A DNA stretch of 64,000 nt from Ahaetulla prasina. Its lineage: Eukaryota; Chordata; Lepidosauria; Squamata; Colubridae. Positions 42,401 through 54,400 of the stretch are shown here, one piece after another. The notes under the pieces are model-generated. The model ran no database searches. It worked only from the letters and a program-made list of their open reading frames with translations, and was not told the origin of the DNA. The number at the start of each line of letters is the position of its first letter. Positions within the stretch are counted from its first letter, which is position 1. Both the position numbers and the translations under genes were made by a program. The stretch lies in the NCBI RefSeq assembly GCF_028640845.1, contig NC_080540.1:169575752-169639751 (forward strand), read 5' to 3'.

Positions 42401-45400
42401 ATTTCTCCCAAGCTCCAGTCCTAAGACACAAGGCCCTGCCTCAGTTTCTCTTTCAAACGAGCATGCTGATGGGCTAAGATCTCTGCTTGCCTTGACTTTA
42501 GACTCAAAGCAATAGAAATCCCAGTTCAATACCAACAAGGATGGGTGAATAATTCCTAGCAGGATTCGGAGCATCAATCCTTGTATGCAAACAAATAGAG
42601 TGTCCATAGAACTTGCTTACCTGATGGATGCTTTTGAAGAGGTTCCAGTCATGCTCGGTGAACTGATTAGCCAGGTCCTTTGAACTAATGAAATCCAAAC
42701 TTTCCCAGGAACCAGTTCTGGGACCAAGCTGTTCAGGGTGAGGTGCCTTTGCAAGCAAAAGGAGAAAAGGATGGCATTTTTTACTATGCATAGATGCACT
42801 GTGCATACTGGGTCCTCGTATGGAACCTCAGGAAATGTTTGAACACTAAGCCCAGGTCACACTAGAAATGAAGATATATTTATACTACCACACCCATCAC
42901 ACACAACTGTACTACAACCTTAACTATCCTGCAACACCTTTTAGGAGCTTAGGGTGTTTGTTTGGAATTTAGAATACAAGACTGAACATCTTCAGGTATA
43001 GATAATTCTGCCCTCCTATAGCTAATCTGTAACTCCAAAACCATATGCCGAAGACATGAATAATTAAACAGCTTCAGTTTGGAAATATCTTTTATCACTA
43101 TCTTGCTTCAAAGTGATGCAGATAAGGTCTGGGCTTTCCAATAGCTAAGAGGCTTCCATAAGTAAGAGGCAGTCAACCTAGTCTCCAAAGCACCTGAAGA
43201 CAGGACAAGAAGCAATGGATGGAAACTAACCAAGGAAAGAAGCAACTTAGAACTAAGGAGAAATTTCCTGACAGTTAGAACAATTAATCAGTGGAATAAC
43301 TTGCCTCCAGAGGTTCTGAATGTTCCAACACTGTAAGGTTTTAAGAAGAGATTGGACAACCATTTGTCTGAAATGGTAAAGGCCCTATAGAGTTTCTTGC
43401 CTGAGTAGGAGGTTGGACTAGAAGACCTCCAAAGTCCCTTTTCTCCTCCTCCTCCTCCTCCTCCTCCTCCTCCTCCTCCTCCTCCTCCTCCCCCCCTCCT
43501 CATTATTATTATTATCTGTTATTCTGATTTGAGATACTCCCTCCTTGGTTTTGGTATAGATTGCCCCTTCTCCAATTTCATGCAACTCAGGGATTTTATC
43601 CCTTCAAATTCAGTACAACATTTATACTGGGGGTGGGGGGAATCTGCTTTCTATGCTGTAAAGTTTCTTCCAGATATTTTCTATATGCCAAGATTCACAT
43701 CTTTGATAATTGTGCTGAGAAGGTGGGAGTAATGGTAAACAGGATTAGGAAAAGACGTGAAAAATTTCCCCTTGTGTGTTATTTACAAGGAACACTCACC
43801 AAGTTGTGAAGCTCTTGAACACTGACAGCAAAAAGTCTCTCATTCAACCCCAGGGATGTAAACACACCAAAAGCTTCCATGGGCAAGACAACTTTATCTG
43901 CCAAAATCAAATGTTAGAAAGCAGGTTGAGAAATAGAATTCTCTCTCAACCGGCCACAAGGAGGCAGCATAGGGCAAAGCATCCATATTAACTATAGGTC
44001 AAGTCTCTTTGCCTTCCTTCCACAACCATTCTTGAGAACTTTATTAGCTCTTACCTAGCTAGTAAATTTAGCACACTTTACTGTTACCTCTACTTATTGC
44101 TTCAAAGAGGCCCATTTCACATTCATGATAATAAAACTTTTTCTCCTCCAGAATCTAGTAGTAGCTGGTCCTTCTATCACATTAACTGGCATTTGGTTTT
44201 GCATTTAAAAACAAACCTTAAGTAACAGACTTTCGCTGGGTCTTCAAGGGCTGCATGTGAGAATGAATGACAGCCGGAGATCAACATCTGCGTGCACATA
44301 TATATGTACATCCACATCAGCAGCGGGTTTCCAATATCCTTATCACTGGTTCGCTGCGCGCACGTTCACTTTGCGAGCATGCCTTCCACGCATGCGCCTG
44401 GCTTGACACACATGTGCTTTGCTCTCTCGCTTGTCTTCTGCGCATGCGCCCGGCCTCGAAAACATGCCTAAACAGGACAGCATAAAGCCGCCATGATTTC
44501 CACTACCGGTTCGCCTGAACTGTTACGAACCGGCTGAATACCCATTCTGATCCACATACAACTTTCTTCTCATCCCAACTACAAGATGCATGATGGATAA
44601 AAGAGTTAAATCACCCCTTCTCTATGCATCGAGATAATTTGTTCTGGTCTGTCCGTCCCCTCCTGGGGGAGCAGAATGCCATTTAAACAGAAAAAGAGTT
44701 TCTTGATGTGTTGCTTTTCTCATTGAGACACTCCGTGGCTTGACTTACAGCTGTTTGGCAGACTGTCAGGAGCCAGACTGTGCTGGGGAGGAGAAGGGAG
44801 TCAATACCCTTCCCGGCAGAAACATGGAAACAGAAGAAGTGTGGAGAGGGGGAACTGATGGAGGGGAAAACCAGACTGGGCCCCCATGGCAGACAACCCA
44901 GGAGAACTTCAAGAGGGGCAGATTGTCCTTATCTGATAGACCTAGATAAATCCACATGTGGCCTTTTCCTTGGGTTCTTAAGGAAGCCAGGCCATTTGAA
45001 GCATGAGAGAAGAGATACAAACAACAGCTGACCCAACATTTGATGGGATAGATGAATGTTGTGGATAAACAAGTTACAAACCACACAGTTAACAGTGGTA
45101 GGTAAATTTACTCTTCTCTTAGCTCATTGTAGGTGGAGATAGGCTATGGCAGAAAAGAGAAAAAAATGCTTTTAAAAGGTAAAAAAAAGCTCTGACAATC
45201 ACAGCTGAGCCGAGCAATCATCCGAGCCTTTTTTTTTCTTTTAAAAGCATTTTTTTACAACCTCTGGCTGAATAGGTTGTAAAAAATGCTTTTAAAAGTA
45301 AAAAAAAATGCGCGCCACAGCTGATCACCCCCCCCGCGCTGTTCTATTTACCCCATGTCTCCTTTTGACGTGCAATGCCCACGCACACACCTCACATTTG

Positions 45401-48400
45401 GTGCATGGTGCGCACTGCTCGTGAGCGCATAGCACGCATGCGCAGCCAGCAAACAGGTAGTAAACCGGTTCAGATTTCACTACAGATCAGATGCATAGCA
45501 CGATTAAACTGATACACAATTTAAATTATTTGAAAATTAGAAGTGTGTCCTAGTGAATCAGAAGCTCCACTAATGTCACCCCTGTTCTTCTCCCAGTGCT
45601 TCAGGTGAGACCCCTGCCGTTTTTTAATTCGAACAAGTGCCGCATGGACATTCATCTCTAACAGATATTCAAGAATTGCCTTCCTAATACAATTTTAAAA
45701 ATCAGAGAAATAATTCCCTCAGATTATAAAACTTTGTTAGAAATGTGAAAAGGAAGTTTCAGAATGATTTCATGGAAACTAACCAACCTGCATGCTCTTC
45801 TTCCCTGCCTCAAATACTTTAGCTTTAAACATGCAGGAATTCTTTCTGCAATGGTTTTGACTCTTACTGAAATACATCAATGATTTAACCCCAGTTTGAA
45901 TATGACTCTCAGTTGCTACAGGAGAGCATTGCTATAGTGGAGCCACTTGTCACTACATATAAAGCAGGAGTATCCATCTCCCAAAATTGCTACCCCCAAT
46001 TTCATTTAAGCTTAATAGCAGTAACTGTGAGAGGGATCTTGGAGTCTTAGTGGACAACCAATTAAAGATGAGCCAACAGTGTGTGGCGGCAGCCAAAAAA
46101 GCCAATGCAATCCTAAATTGCATTAACAGAGGGATACAATTGAGATCAAGTGAGGAACTAATACCATTCTGTAAAGCCTTAGTAAGACCACACCTAGAGT
46201 ACTACATCCAGTTTTGGTCACCACACTATAAAAAAGATGTTGAGACTCTAGAAAAAGTACAGAGAAGAGCAACCAAGATGATTAGGGGACTGGAGGCTAA
46301 AACATACAATGAACGGGTACAGGAACTAGGCATGGCTAGTCTAGTGAAGAGAAGGACCAGGGGCAAGATGATAGAAGTATTCCAATATTTGAGGGACTGC
46401 CACAGCGAGTAGGGGGTCAAACTATTTTCCAAAGCACCTGAAGGCCAGACAAGGAATAATGGATGGGAACTGAACAAGGAGAGATTCAACCTGGAAATAA
46501 GAACTTTTCTGACAGTGAGAACAATCAACCAATGGAACAGCTTGCCTTCAAAAGTTGTGGGAGCTGCATCACTGGAAGCTTTCAAGAATAGACTTGACTG
46601 CCATCTGTCAGAAATGGTGTAGGGTCTCCTGCTTGGGTGGGAGGTTGGACTAGGTGACCTACAAGGTCCCTTCCCACTCTGTTTATCTGTATCATTTATG
46701 TGCCATTAAGTCATTGTCAACTCTGACTGCCCAGATAACAGTATATACCAGTGGTGAAATCCAAATTTTTTTAATACTGGTTCTGTGGGCATGGCTTGGT
46801 GGGCGTAGTGTGACTTGGTGGGTGTGGCTTGGTGGGTGTTACAGGGGAAAAATACTGCAAAATCTCCATTCCCACCCCACTTCAGGGGAAGCATACTGCA
46901 AAATTATTCCCACTCCACTCTGGGGCCAGCTGGTTCTTTGCTGGTATTTGCTGGTTCTCTGAACTACTCAAAATTTATGCTATCGGTTCTCCAAGCTGCT
47001 CAAAATTTCAGCTACTGGTTCTCCAGAACCTGCTGGATTTCACCCCTAGTATATACATTTTCTCCATGATGATCCCAACCTTGTCTTTCAAGTCTTCCAG
47101 TGGTGCACTCATTGCCACTGCCATCACTACCCATTATTTAAAAACTCCAATAATGCCTATGGAGCCAGAGTGAAGGAGCTCATTCCGTTGAGGACTTGGT
47201 AACACTATGGTGGAAACCATCAGCAGCTTCTGCTGACCACACCATCTGCTGCTGTGGCTATTGCTACTGCTCTTTGCCTCAAGGTAAAGTAAGCAGAGGA
47301 CAACAGAATAGGGAAATTCCCTTAAGTTGCTTCATGCTATTGATAAATTCTTGACAAAATTGATTTCCAATGACAGACATGCATGGATTGAGCACATTTA
47401 GAGGACTTTCAGGTAGCCAACAGCTGTAAATTGTTATCGTTGTTTGCATCCTCATAAAGGGGTTTTGCCAGATGGGTCATGTGTTGGGATGAAGGATCTA
47501 CAAAAGGGTTGTGGTGGCACAGTGGTTAGAATGCAGTATTGCAGCTAATTCTGCCGACTGCCAGCAGTTCGATCCTGACCAGCTCAGGTTTGACTCAGCC
47601 TTCCATTCTTTCGAGTTGGGTAAAATGAGGACCCAAATTGCTGGGGGCAATAGGCTAGCTCTGTAAACTGCTTAGAGAGGATTGTAAAGCACTGTGAAGC
47701 AGTATATAAGTGTAAGTGCTAAGGCTATTGCTAATTTGCATGACTGACATCTCCATGTAACTCCTGCAAAGCTAGCCTGGCTTCATTATCTTTCCAGGGA
47801 AACAGTACGTAAAAGGTTACAGTGGACTCACCTCCTGCTGAATTGACCTTGACTAGGATCCAATCTTTGTTCCAGTCCTGACAGTCTACTAATGATGCAA
47901 TGATTTCCTTAACTGAGGCATTCACCTGTAACAGTCTGGTAAGGCAGGAATAGTCAGGCCTGTATATGTCATATGAAACTAAGGAGGAAGATGGAAAGGA
48001 AAGAGTGTTAGCAACAGAAGCTATTCCTTAGATATAGAATATACTCTAACCCCATGATGGCAAACCTATGGCACGCAAGTGTGGGCACGCAAGTGTTGCT
48101 ATAGTTCAGTTCCGGTGCGCGCAGGCCTTCCAGGCCCACCAGAAATCAGGAAACAGGCTGTTTCAGGCCACCGGAGACCCTCCATTTTTGCCCTCCCCAG
48201 GCTCCTAGAAAAGGCGCATTGAATTATGGGTGTGGGCACATACGCATGTGATCCCCCCGTGCTCCCCCCCGCTTTTGGCACACGACGGCAAAAAGGGTTG
48301 CCATCACTGCCCTAACCCATCAAGCTAATCGAAACCTTGCCATCATCTCATGGAGCCAAGCGCCCATATCTTGGCCCACTGACAATTGTTCTGATTATGC

Positions 48401-51400
48401 AACGGACAATCAATGTCAGAGCACAGCAGTTTGAACCCTAAGCAGGGAAACCATGATGACCTTTGTCCTTGATTCGGATGGTGTAACTGCTATTCAGAAA
48501 AGGTTCTTCTTGGATGGCAAACCAGTTCACAACGTTCCTGACCTGGGAGTGAAAAAAGGAGAAGAGACAGAAAAGAAAAAAATTCATACCGTGTAGGAAG
48601 TCATAGCACAATACGAGTGGATGCTTAAGGTTAATGTGCACTAAACTTTAATAGGAGAGTCCTTTCCCCATATCCCACACATTGGTTCCTTAAAGCAGGG
48701 GTCTCCAACCTTGGCAACTTTAAGACTTGTGGACTTCAACTCCCAGAGTTCCTCAGCCAGCAAAGCTGGCTGAGGAACTCTGGAAGTTGAAGTTCACAAG
48801 TCTTAAAGTTGCCAAGGTTGGAGACCTTAAAGATACTTAGTGCAAATGTGGGTGTCCAAAAATACAGGTAGTCCTTGACTTTGTGACCACAATTGAGCCC
48901 AACATTTCTGTTGCTAAGCAAAACATTTGTTAGCTGAGTTTTGCCCCGTTTTTTATGACCTTTCTTGCCGCAGTTAAGTCAATCATTGCAGTGGTTAAGT
49001 TAGTAACACGGTTACTAAGTGAATCTGGCCCTCCCTTATCAGAAGGTGGCAAAAGGAGATCACATGATCCTGAGACACTGCAACCGTTGTAAATAGGAGT
49101 CAGTTGCCGAGCATCTGAATTTTGATCATGTAACCACAGGGAGGCTTCAAGAGTCGTTATGTGTGAAAAATGGTCATAATTCACTTTTTTCAGTGCCATT
49201 GTAACTTCGGACAGTCACTAAATGAACTGTTGCAAGTCAAGGGCTACCTATATGTTTTTTTTCCCCTCTCCCAATCTTTCTCTATCTAGATATATGAAGA
49301 AAATTCAGGTATCCTAGAAATGCACGTTTTTAGTCAAAGGCTAGCAACTACACACACTCAGTTGGATGAAAGTAATAGAAATTAAGAGTGACGGGCCATA
49401 AAACAGGATTTACAATGGCTGAGAACAAGTGTTTTTTTTAATTCTCTCACTTTAATTAGCAAGATAAAATATGTTTTTGGAATTTTAGCATACATGTTCC
49501 TATACCAGGATTAAGCAATGTAATTCAGTTTACAGAATTCCGCTTGGGAAGAGGGTTGGGAGGGAAAACGTTGAGTTGCTTCTGCATGTCTCATTTCCTC
49601 AAAAAAAAAAAAAAAAAAGTGGGAGGAATCTATCCTGGTTTCTTTTTCCTTTAGCAACTCTACGCTAAGGTGTGAAGATGGAAGGGAGAAGAAGAAAGTG
49701 TGACCCTCAATAGCAGGAGTATTATGCCACAACGAAAAGATGGTATTTTGTGCCATAAAATGAAAGGGAAAGCATGACCACAGGTAGCAGATCCAATTGT
49801 GTTCTGAGCTACTTCCGTTCTTGAATTCTGCTTTACTTCCAGCCCTTCCCCCCCCCAAAAAAAATCAGTGAAAATAATTAAGCAAAATTAAGCTTGTCTA
49901 CTTGGGAACGCCACCTGCAACTGCTGATAAAGCAGGGGTGTCAAACTCAATTTCATTGAGGACCGCATCAGGGTTGTGTTTGATCTTGGGGGCCAGGTGG
50001 GCGTGGCCAGCTCGATGTCACTTGTGTCAGGGGCGCCTGTGGTGGCCCCAACACTCTGCTACATGCGGCCCGCCTGAGCTTTGTTTTCACTGGCAGAAGA
50101 TTGCAGGAGGCCATCACAGCCGAAAACAGAACTCGGGTTGGCTGCGCGTGGCCCTCCCAAGCGCTGTTTTCACCGGCAGAGACACCGCGGGCTGGTCCTT
50201 CCCTGTTTCCAAGGTGATCCCGTGGGCCGGATGCCGCCTGTGGGCCTTGAGTTTTACACCCCTGTGATAAAGGATTAGAAAATAATTGAAGAACCTCTTG
50301 TTAGAGGCAAGAAATTACCTGTAGCTTTGGGGATGCACAGTTGCTGCCATTTTCTATCCTACAAAGAGGAGAAAAGTCCATATCAGATCACAATGATTAC
50401 TCAGACCACCAGAGGCTTTGTTTTTGAGAAAACCCAGCAGCAGTATTAAAACTGCAAGGATTCAAGTAGCCCAACCAAACCACACATTCAATTGTTCTAC
50501 AGTTTTCTGTTACAGTTCTTTCATTCCAAGTATATATCAACACGTCTGCGTTGTTATGCAAACATTTGGCTGCAATTGTTTAACTTGACGTCTGCCCATA
50601 CCTGTGTTCAGACTTCCCAGAAAATTGGGCTTTTTGCCACGATCATCCTACTTATGACTAGGCTCTTTTGCTGACAGCACACAAACAATTAGACAGTTTG
50701 AGATGATATAGGAGACTCACGCTCGGTTTCTCCGGCGATCCTGTATTTGTTCTCGAAGCAGGGGGCCCAAACGAGCATCTTGAGTTGCACATTCTGACAT
50801 GGTCTGCAAGATATTGGCCGAGACCGATTAGCACAAGCAGCAAGGCAGGCTATCTCGGAGAGGAGCAAGTTAGATTTCCAAGTCCACAATAAGGGAGAAG
50901 AATCCTAGACAACCAATGTGACTTATGTAAAAAATAAATAAAGGTGGGATACATTAACCCATTTTATTATATAAAGTTGTGGTGGCAACGGCAGTAAAAT
51001 TAGGAGAGAGATTAGATACTTCAGCCTTCCAATAATTTCAGCTGCAAAAATTGCTGGGGAAAGTGAGGTTTTGCATGCATGTATGTATGTATGTGTGCTA
51101 TGTGAATGCCTGGGTAGGTGTGGGTTCTCCCAGCCAACACCCAGAGCTGCTGGGAGAAAGGCAGCATGTAATAATGACAATTGTGAGATTTCTGAAGGCA
51201 AATTGATAGAATCTTGACACATAATCCACCAGATTTAACTGTGGTTGAAAAGAAGAAAGTGCGGGCAATTGATGTGGCAATACCAGGGATAATAGAATAG
51301 AAGACAAAGAATTGGATCACACAATATCAAGCTCTGAATACTGATGGCATAAACCAGCTGCAGTGGTCTCAGTGATTATCGGCACATTGGGTGCCTTATG

Positions 51401-54400
51401 GAAAAATCTTGGATGGCATTTAGAAAATCTGCACATTGATAAAATTTCCAACTGTCAGTTACAAATGCCACACTGCTTGGATCCATGCATATACCATGCC
51501 AATGCATTACATTACTTGGGAAAAACTTGATAGGTAGATAAAAATGCCAAATCCAGTCTAAACTTGTGGTTTACTGTAACCAACCGTAATCATCATCATC
51601 ATCATCATCATCCACCACCCTTGACAAAACTATCATCCGTCAATTGCCAAAGGCAGCCCTGCTTGGAACTGCTTACATCCTGTGACAATATCTTTAATAT
51701 CATCCTACATCTACCTAGCCCAGATCCTCCGGAAATACTCAACAGGTGGACAAATGTGTCAAATCGAGCCTAAACATCTGGCTGACTGTGCAACAAACCA
51801 TAATACTAACCAACACCACCACATATAAACCTCAGAGGGGGGAAAAAGTTGCCTATTTCTCAGGTACTGTATCCAGGCAAAACATGCTTTCCGAGTTGTG
51901 CCAATTTATTTATTTTTCACATTTTTGAACCTCCCATCTCCCTCAATTTTTACGGCCACTGTCTCTTTCTATACTACCATTGATATTCAGCCCTACTGCC
52001 CACTGTGTTGCTCTCCAAAGACAATGTTCTGCCTTAGGTCCTCACCAACCTTCCCTTACCTGCAAAAAGGCCACGGCACAGGCCTCTGCTTGCAGCAGCC
52101 GTCCGTACAAGGACACCCACCGGTTGACCAACCACAGGATCTTTTGCCTTTTCCCCAGGATATAAGCAGCTTTGTCCTGCTCTGAGCCTTCGGAAGGTTC
52201 CGAATGGAAGGTGAATGAAAGTCAAGGAAGCGCAGGCCCAAAATGATACAATAGGCCCCATTCAGGTTCTGAGGGGTTTTTTTGGGGTGGTGGGAGGTGA
52301 GACTTGATTTCTTCACATGGCAGTAGTATCTGAGAGTAGCAGGTTTTCAAAAGCATATGGAGCTGGCATGTTAACTTGTCCACAGTGTCCAGTGTGATAT
52401 GAGATTAAAGACATTGAGGGATATTATATAGCCAACCATCAAATGTTGTTGGATGTATTCCAAATAGTGAGATGTAGGCAGGTGTCAAAAATGGGCCTTT
52501 GAGTTGCTGGGTCCCAGCCTAAGCTGACCAGCCCCTCCATAAATTATAGGCAAGGTTTCTTAATCTACTGCCTCCACATGGAAAACGAAGGGTTGCAATT
52601 CAGTACCCCTGGAAGACGATGCATTGGAGAAGGTTGGTGATAGACAGCTTGACTGAGACTCCCATCTTAAAGCTGTTGTGTGTCTCCACCCCCACTCCCC
52701 ATCCTAATGCAAAATTCTGTGACCTAGAGTTGTATATTCTCATAACCATCAATGCTTACAGCATGGAACGTTAGAGAAAGGACACTTCAAGGAAAAAAAT
52801 CTATTGGAAGTCTATACATAATTGTGTTTATACACAGGATATGAAGAAATTTCCTGTCATATCAAACTTGCTGGGGACTCAGAAACAATATATAAAAGAG
52901 GACTGACATGATGTTGCAAGAATTTAAATCAAAACCCAGTCCTCTATTTTGTTATAACATGCCTAGTGTGGCTTCTAGAACTCCAACGGACTGAGAACAA
53001 TGGGAGTTGTAATTTAATACATCTGGGAGGCATTAAGTTGAAGAACACTGTCCTAGCATAAAGGTAAGATCTTAACAGACTTTGGAGCCAAACCTGACCC
53101 TCCAGAAGTGCTATCTCTTCCCTCCATTGCACTGTAACAATCTAAGATGCATGGAGGGAATTATTACGCTCTTTGCTAAATCAACCCAGGGCAGTCTCAC
53201 TCCAAAGGAAGCCTTTTGCTGACTAGGCTTCTCCCGCTAAGATCTGAGGCAGAAGCAACCAGGAAGGATATTGTTGGAGCAAGGTTCGGCACAGCTGTGG
53301 CGTCGGCATGAACACACAGTACGTCAGGAGAAAATCTCCCAGAAATGTATCTGCAGGGAAGAGAGAAGCCATTGTGAAATAGGACTTTTAGGCAAGATAT
53401 TGTTCTAATCAACTGCCAGCTAGCATAGAAGATTCACACTCTCCTCTGCCTTGACATAACGCCAGGGGTGAAATTCAGCAGGTTCTGGAGAACCGGTAGC
53501 AGAAATTTTGAGTAGTTCGGAGAATCAGCAAATACCACCTCTGACTGTCCCCAGAGTGGGGAGGGAATGGGGATTTTGCAGTATCCTTCCCCCAGGAGTG
53601 AGGAGGGAATGGGGATTTTGCAATATCCTTCCCCCAGGAGTGGGGAGGGAATGGAGATTCTGCAGTATCCTTCCCACATGAATGGGGAGGGAATGGGGAT
53701 TTTGCAGTATCCTTCCCCTGCCACACCCACTAAGCCACGCCGACAGAATCGGTTGTAAAAAAAACTTGAATTCCACCACTGCAAAACGCTCATGCATGCT
53801 CCAACACAAGAACAACCACTGGCCACTTGGCCAAAGAGATGAGCAAATGGCAAGCCACCCTCTATTAAAATAAAGCCCAAGGATTTTCTTCCTGTCTAAA
53901 AACTATCTGTGATTAGGGCTGGGGGTCCTTTCAGGCAAAAGAGGATTCCTTAAATAGATAGATTTCTATTGGGAGTATGGATAACACAGTTGCTTTCCTA
54001 CATCTTTTTCATCTTGCTTCTTTCCACAATGGCCATGAAGAAAAAGATAGCAGAGCTGCAGAGTGTCTTTGAATTGGCCGAACTAGAACAGGAGTGCTGT
54101 TCTTGGCCTTTGAGTGATATCCTGGAGAAGAGAAACGACAGCGATCACATCCAACTATGGATGGGTTGAGGAAGAAAAGTGGGTGGAGCCAGGGCAACCA
54201 TTAAAATTATTTAAGTTAAATTTAGGTATACCAAATATTTATTTTTGCTCATCATTAAAGTAACTCAAAATGGTGAATCAATTGTACAAAATTAATTAAA
54301 ATCAGGTACAGGAAGTCCTTAATTTGTGATCGTTCATTTAGCGACTATCCAAAATTACAACAGACCTCCCCCCCCCCCACTCCCCCAAAAAAGATACTTT

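Noticed and set aside
43288..43503. Poly-Gly protein on the minus strand
   Set aside because: It is a translation of the (CTC)n microsatellite in a CR1 tail.
53190..53271. GT-AG donor for exon h further downstream
   Set aside because: Extending the frame past ATATCCTT meets a TAG before any GT that restores phase, and the family sequence HFHSEP is lost.
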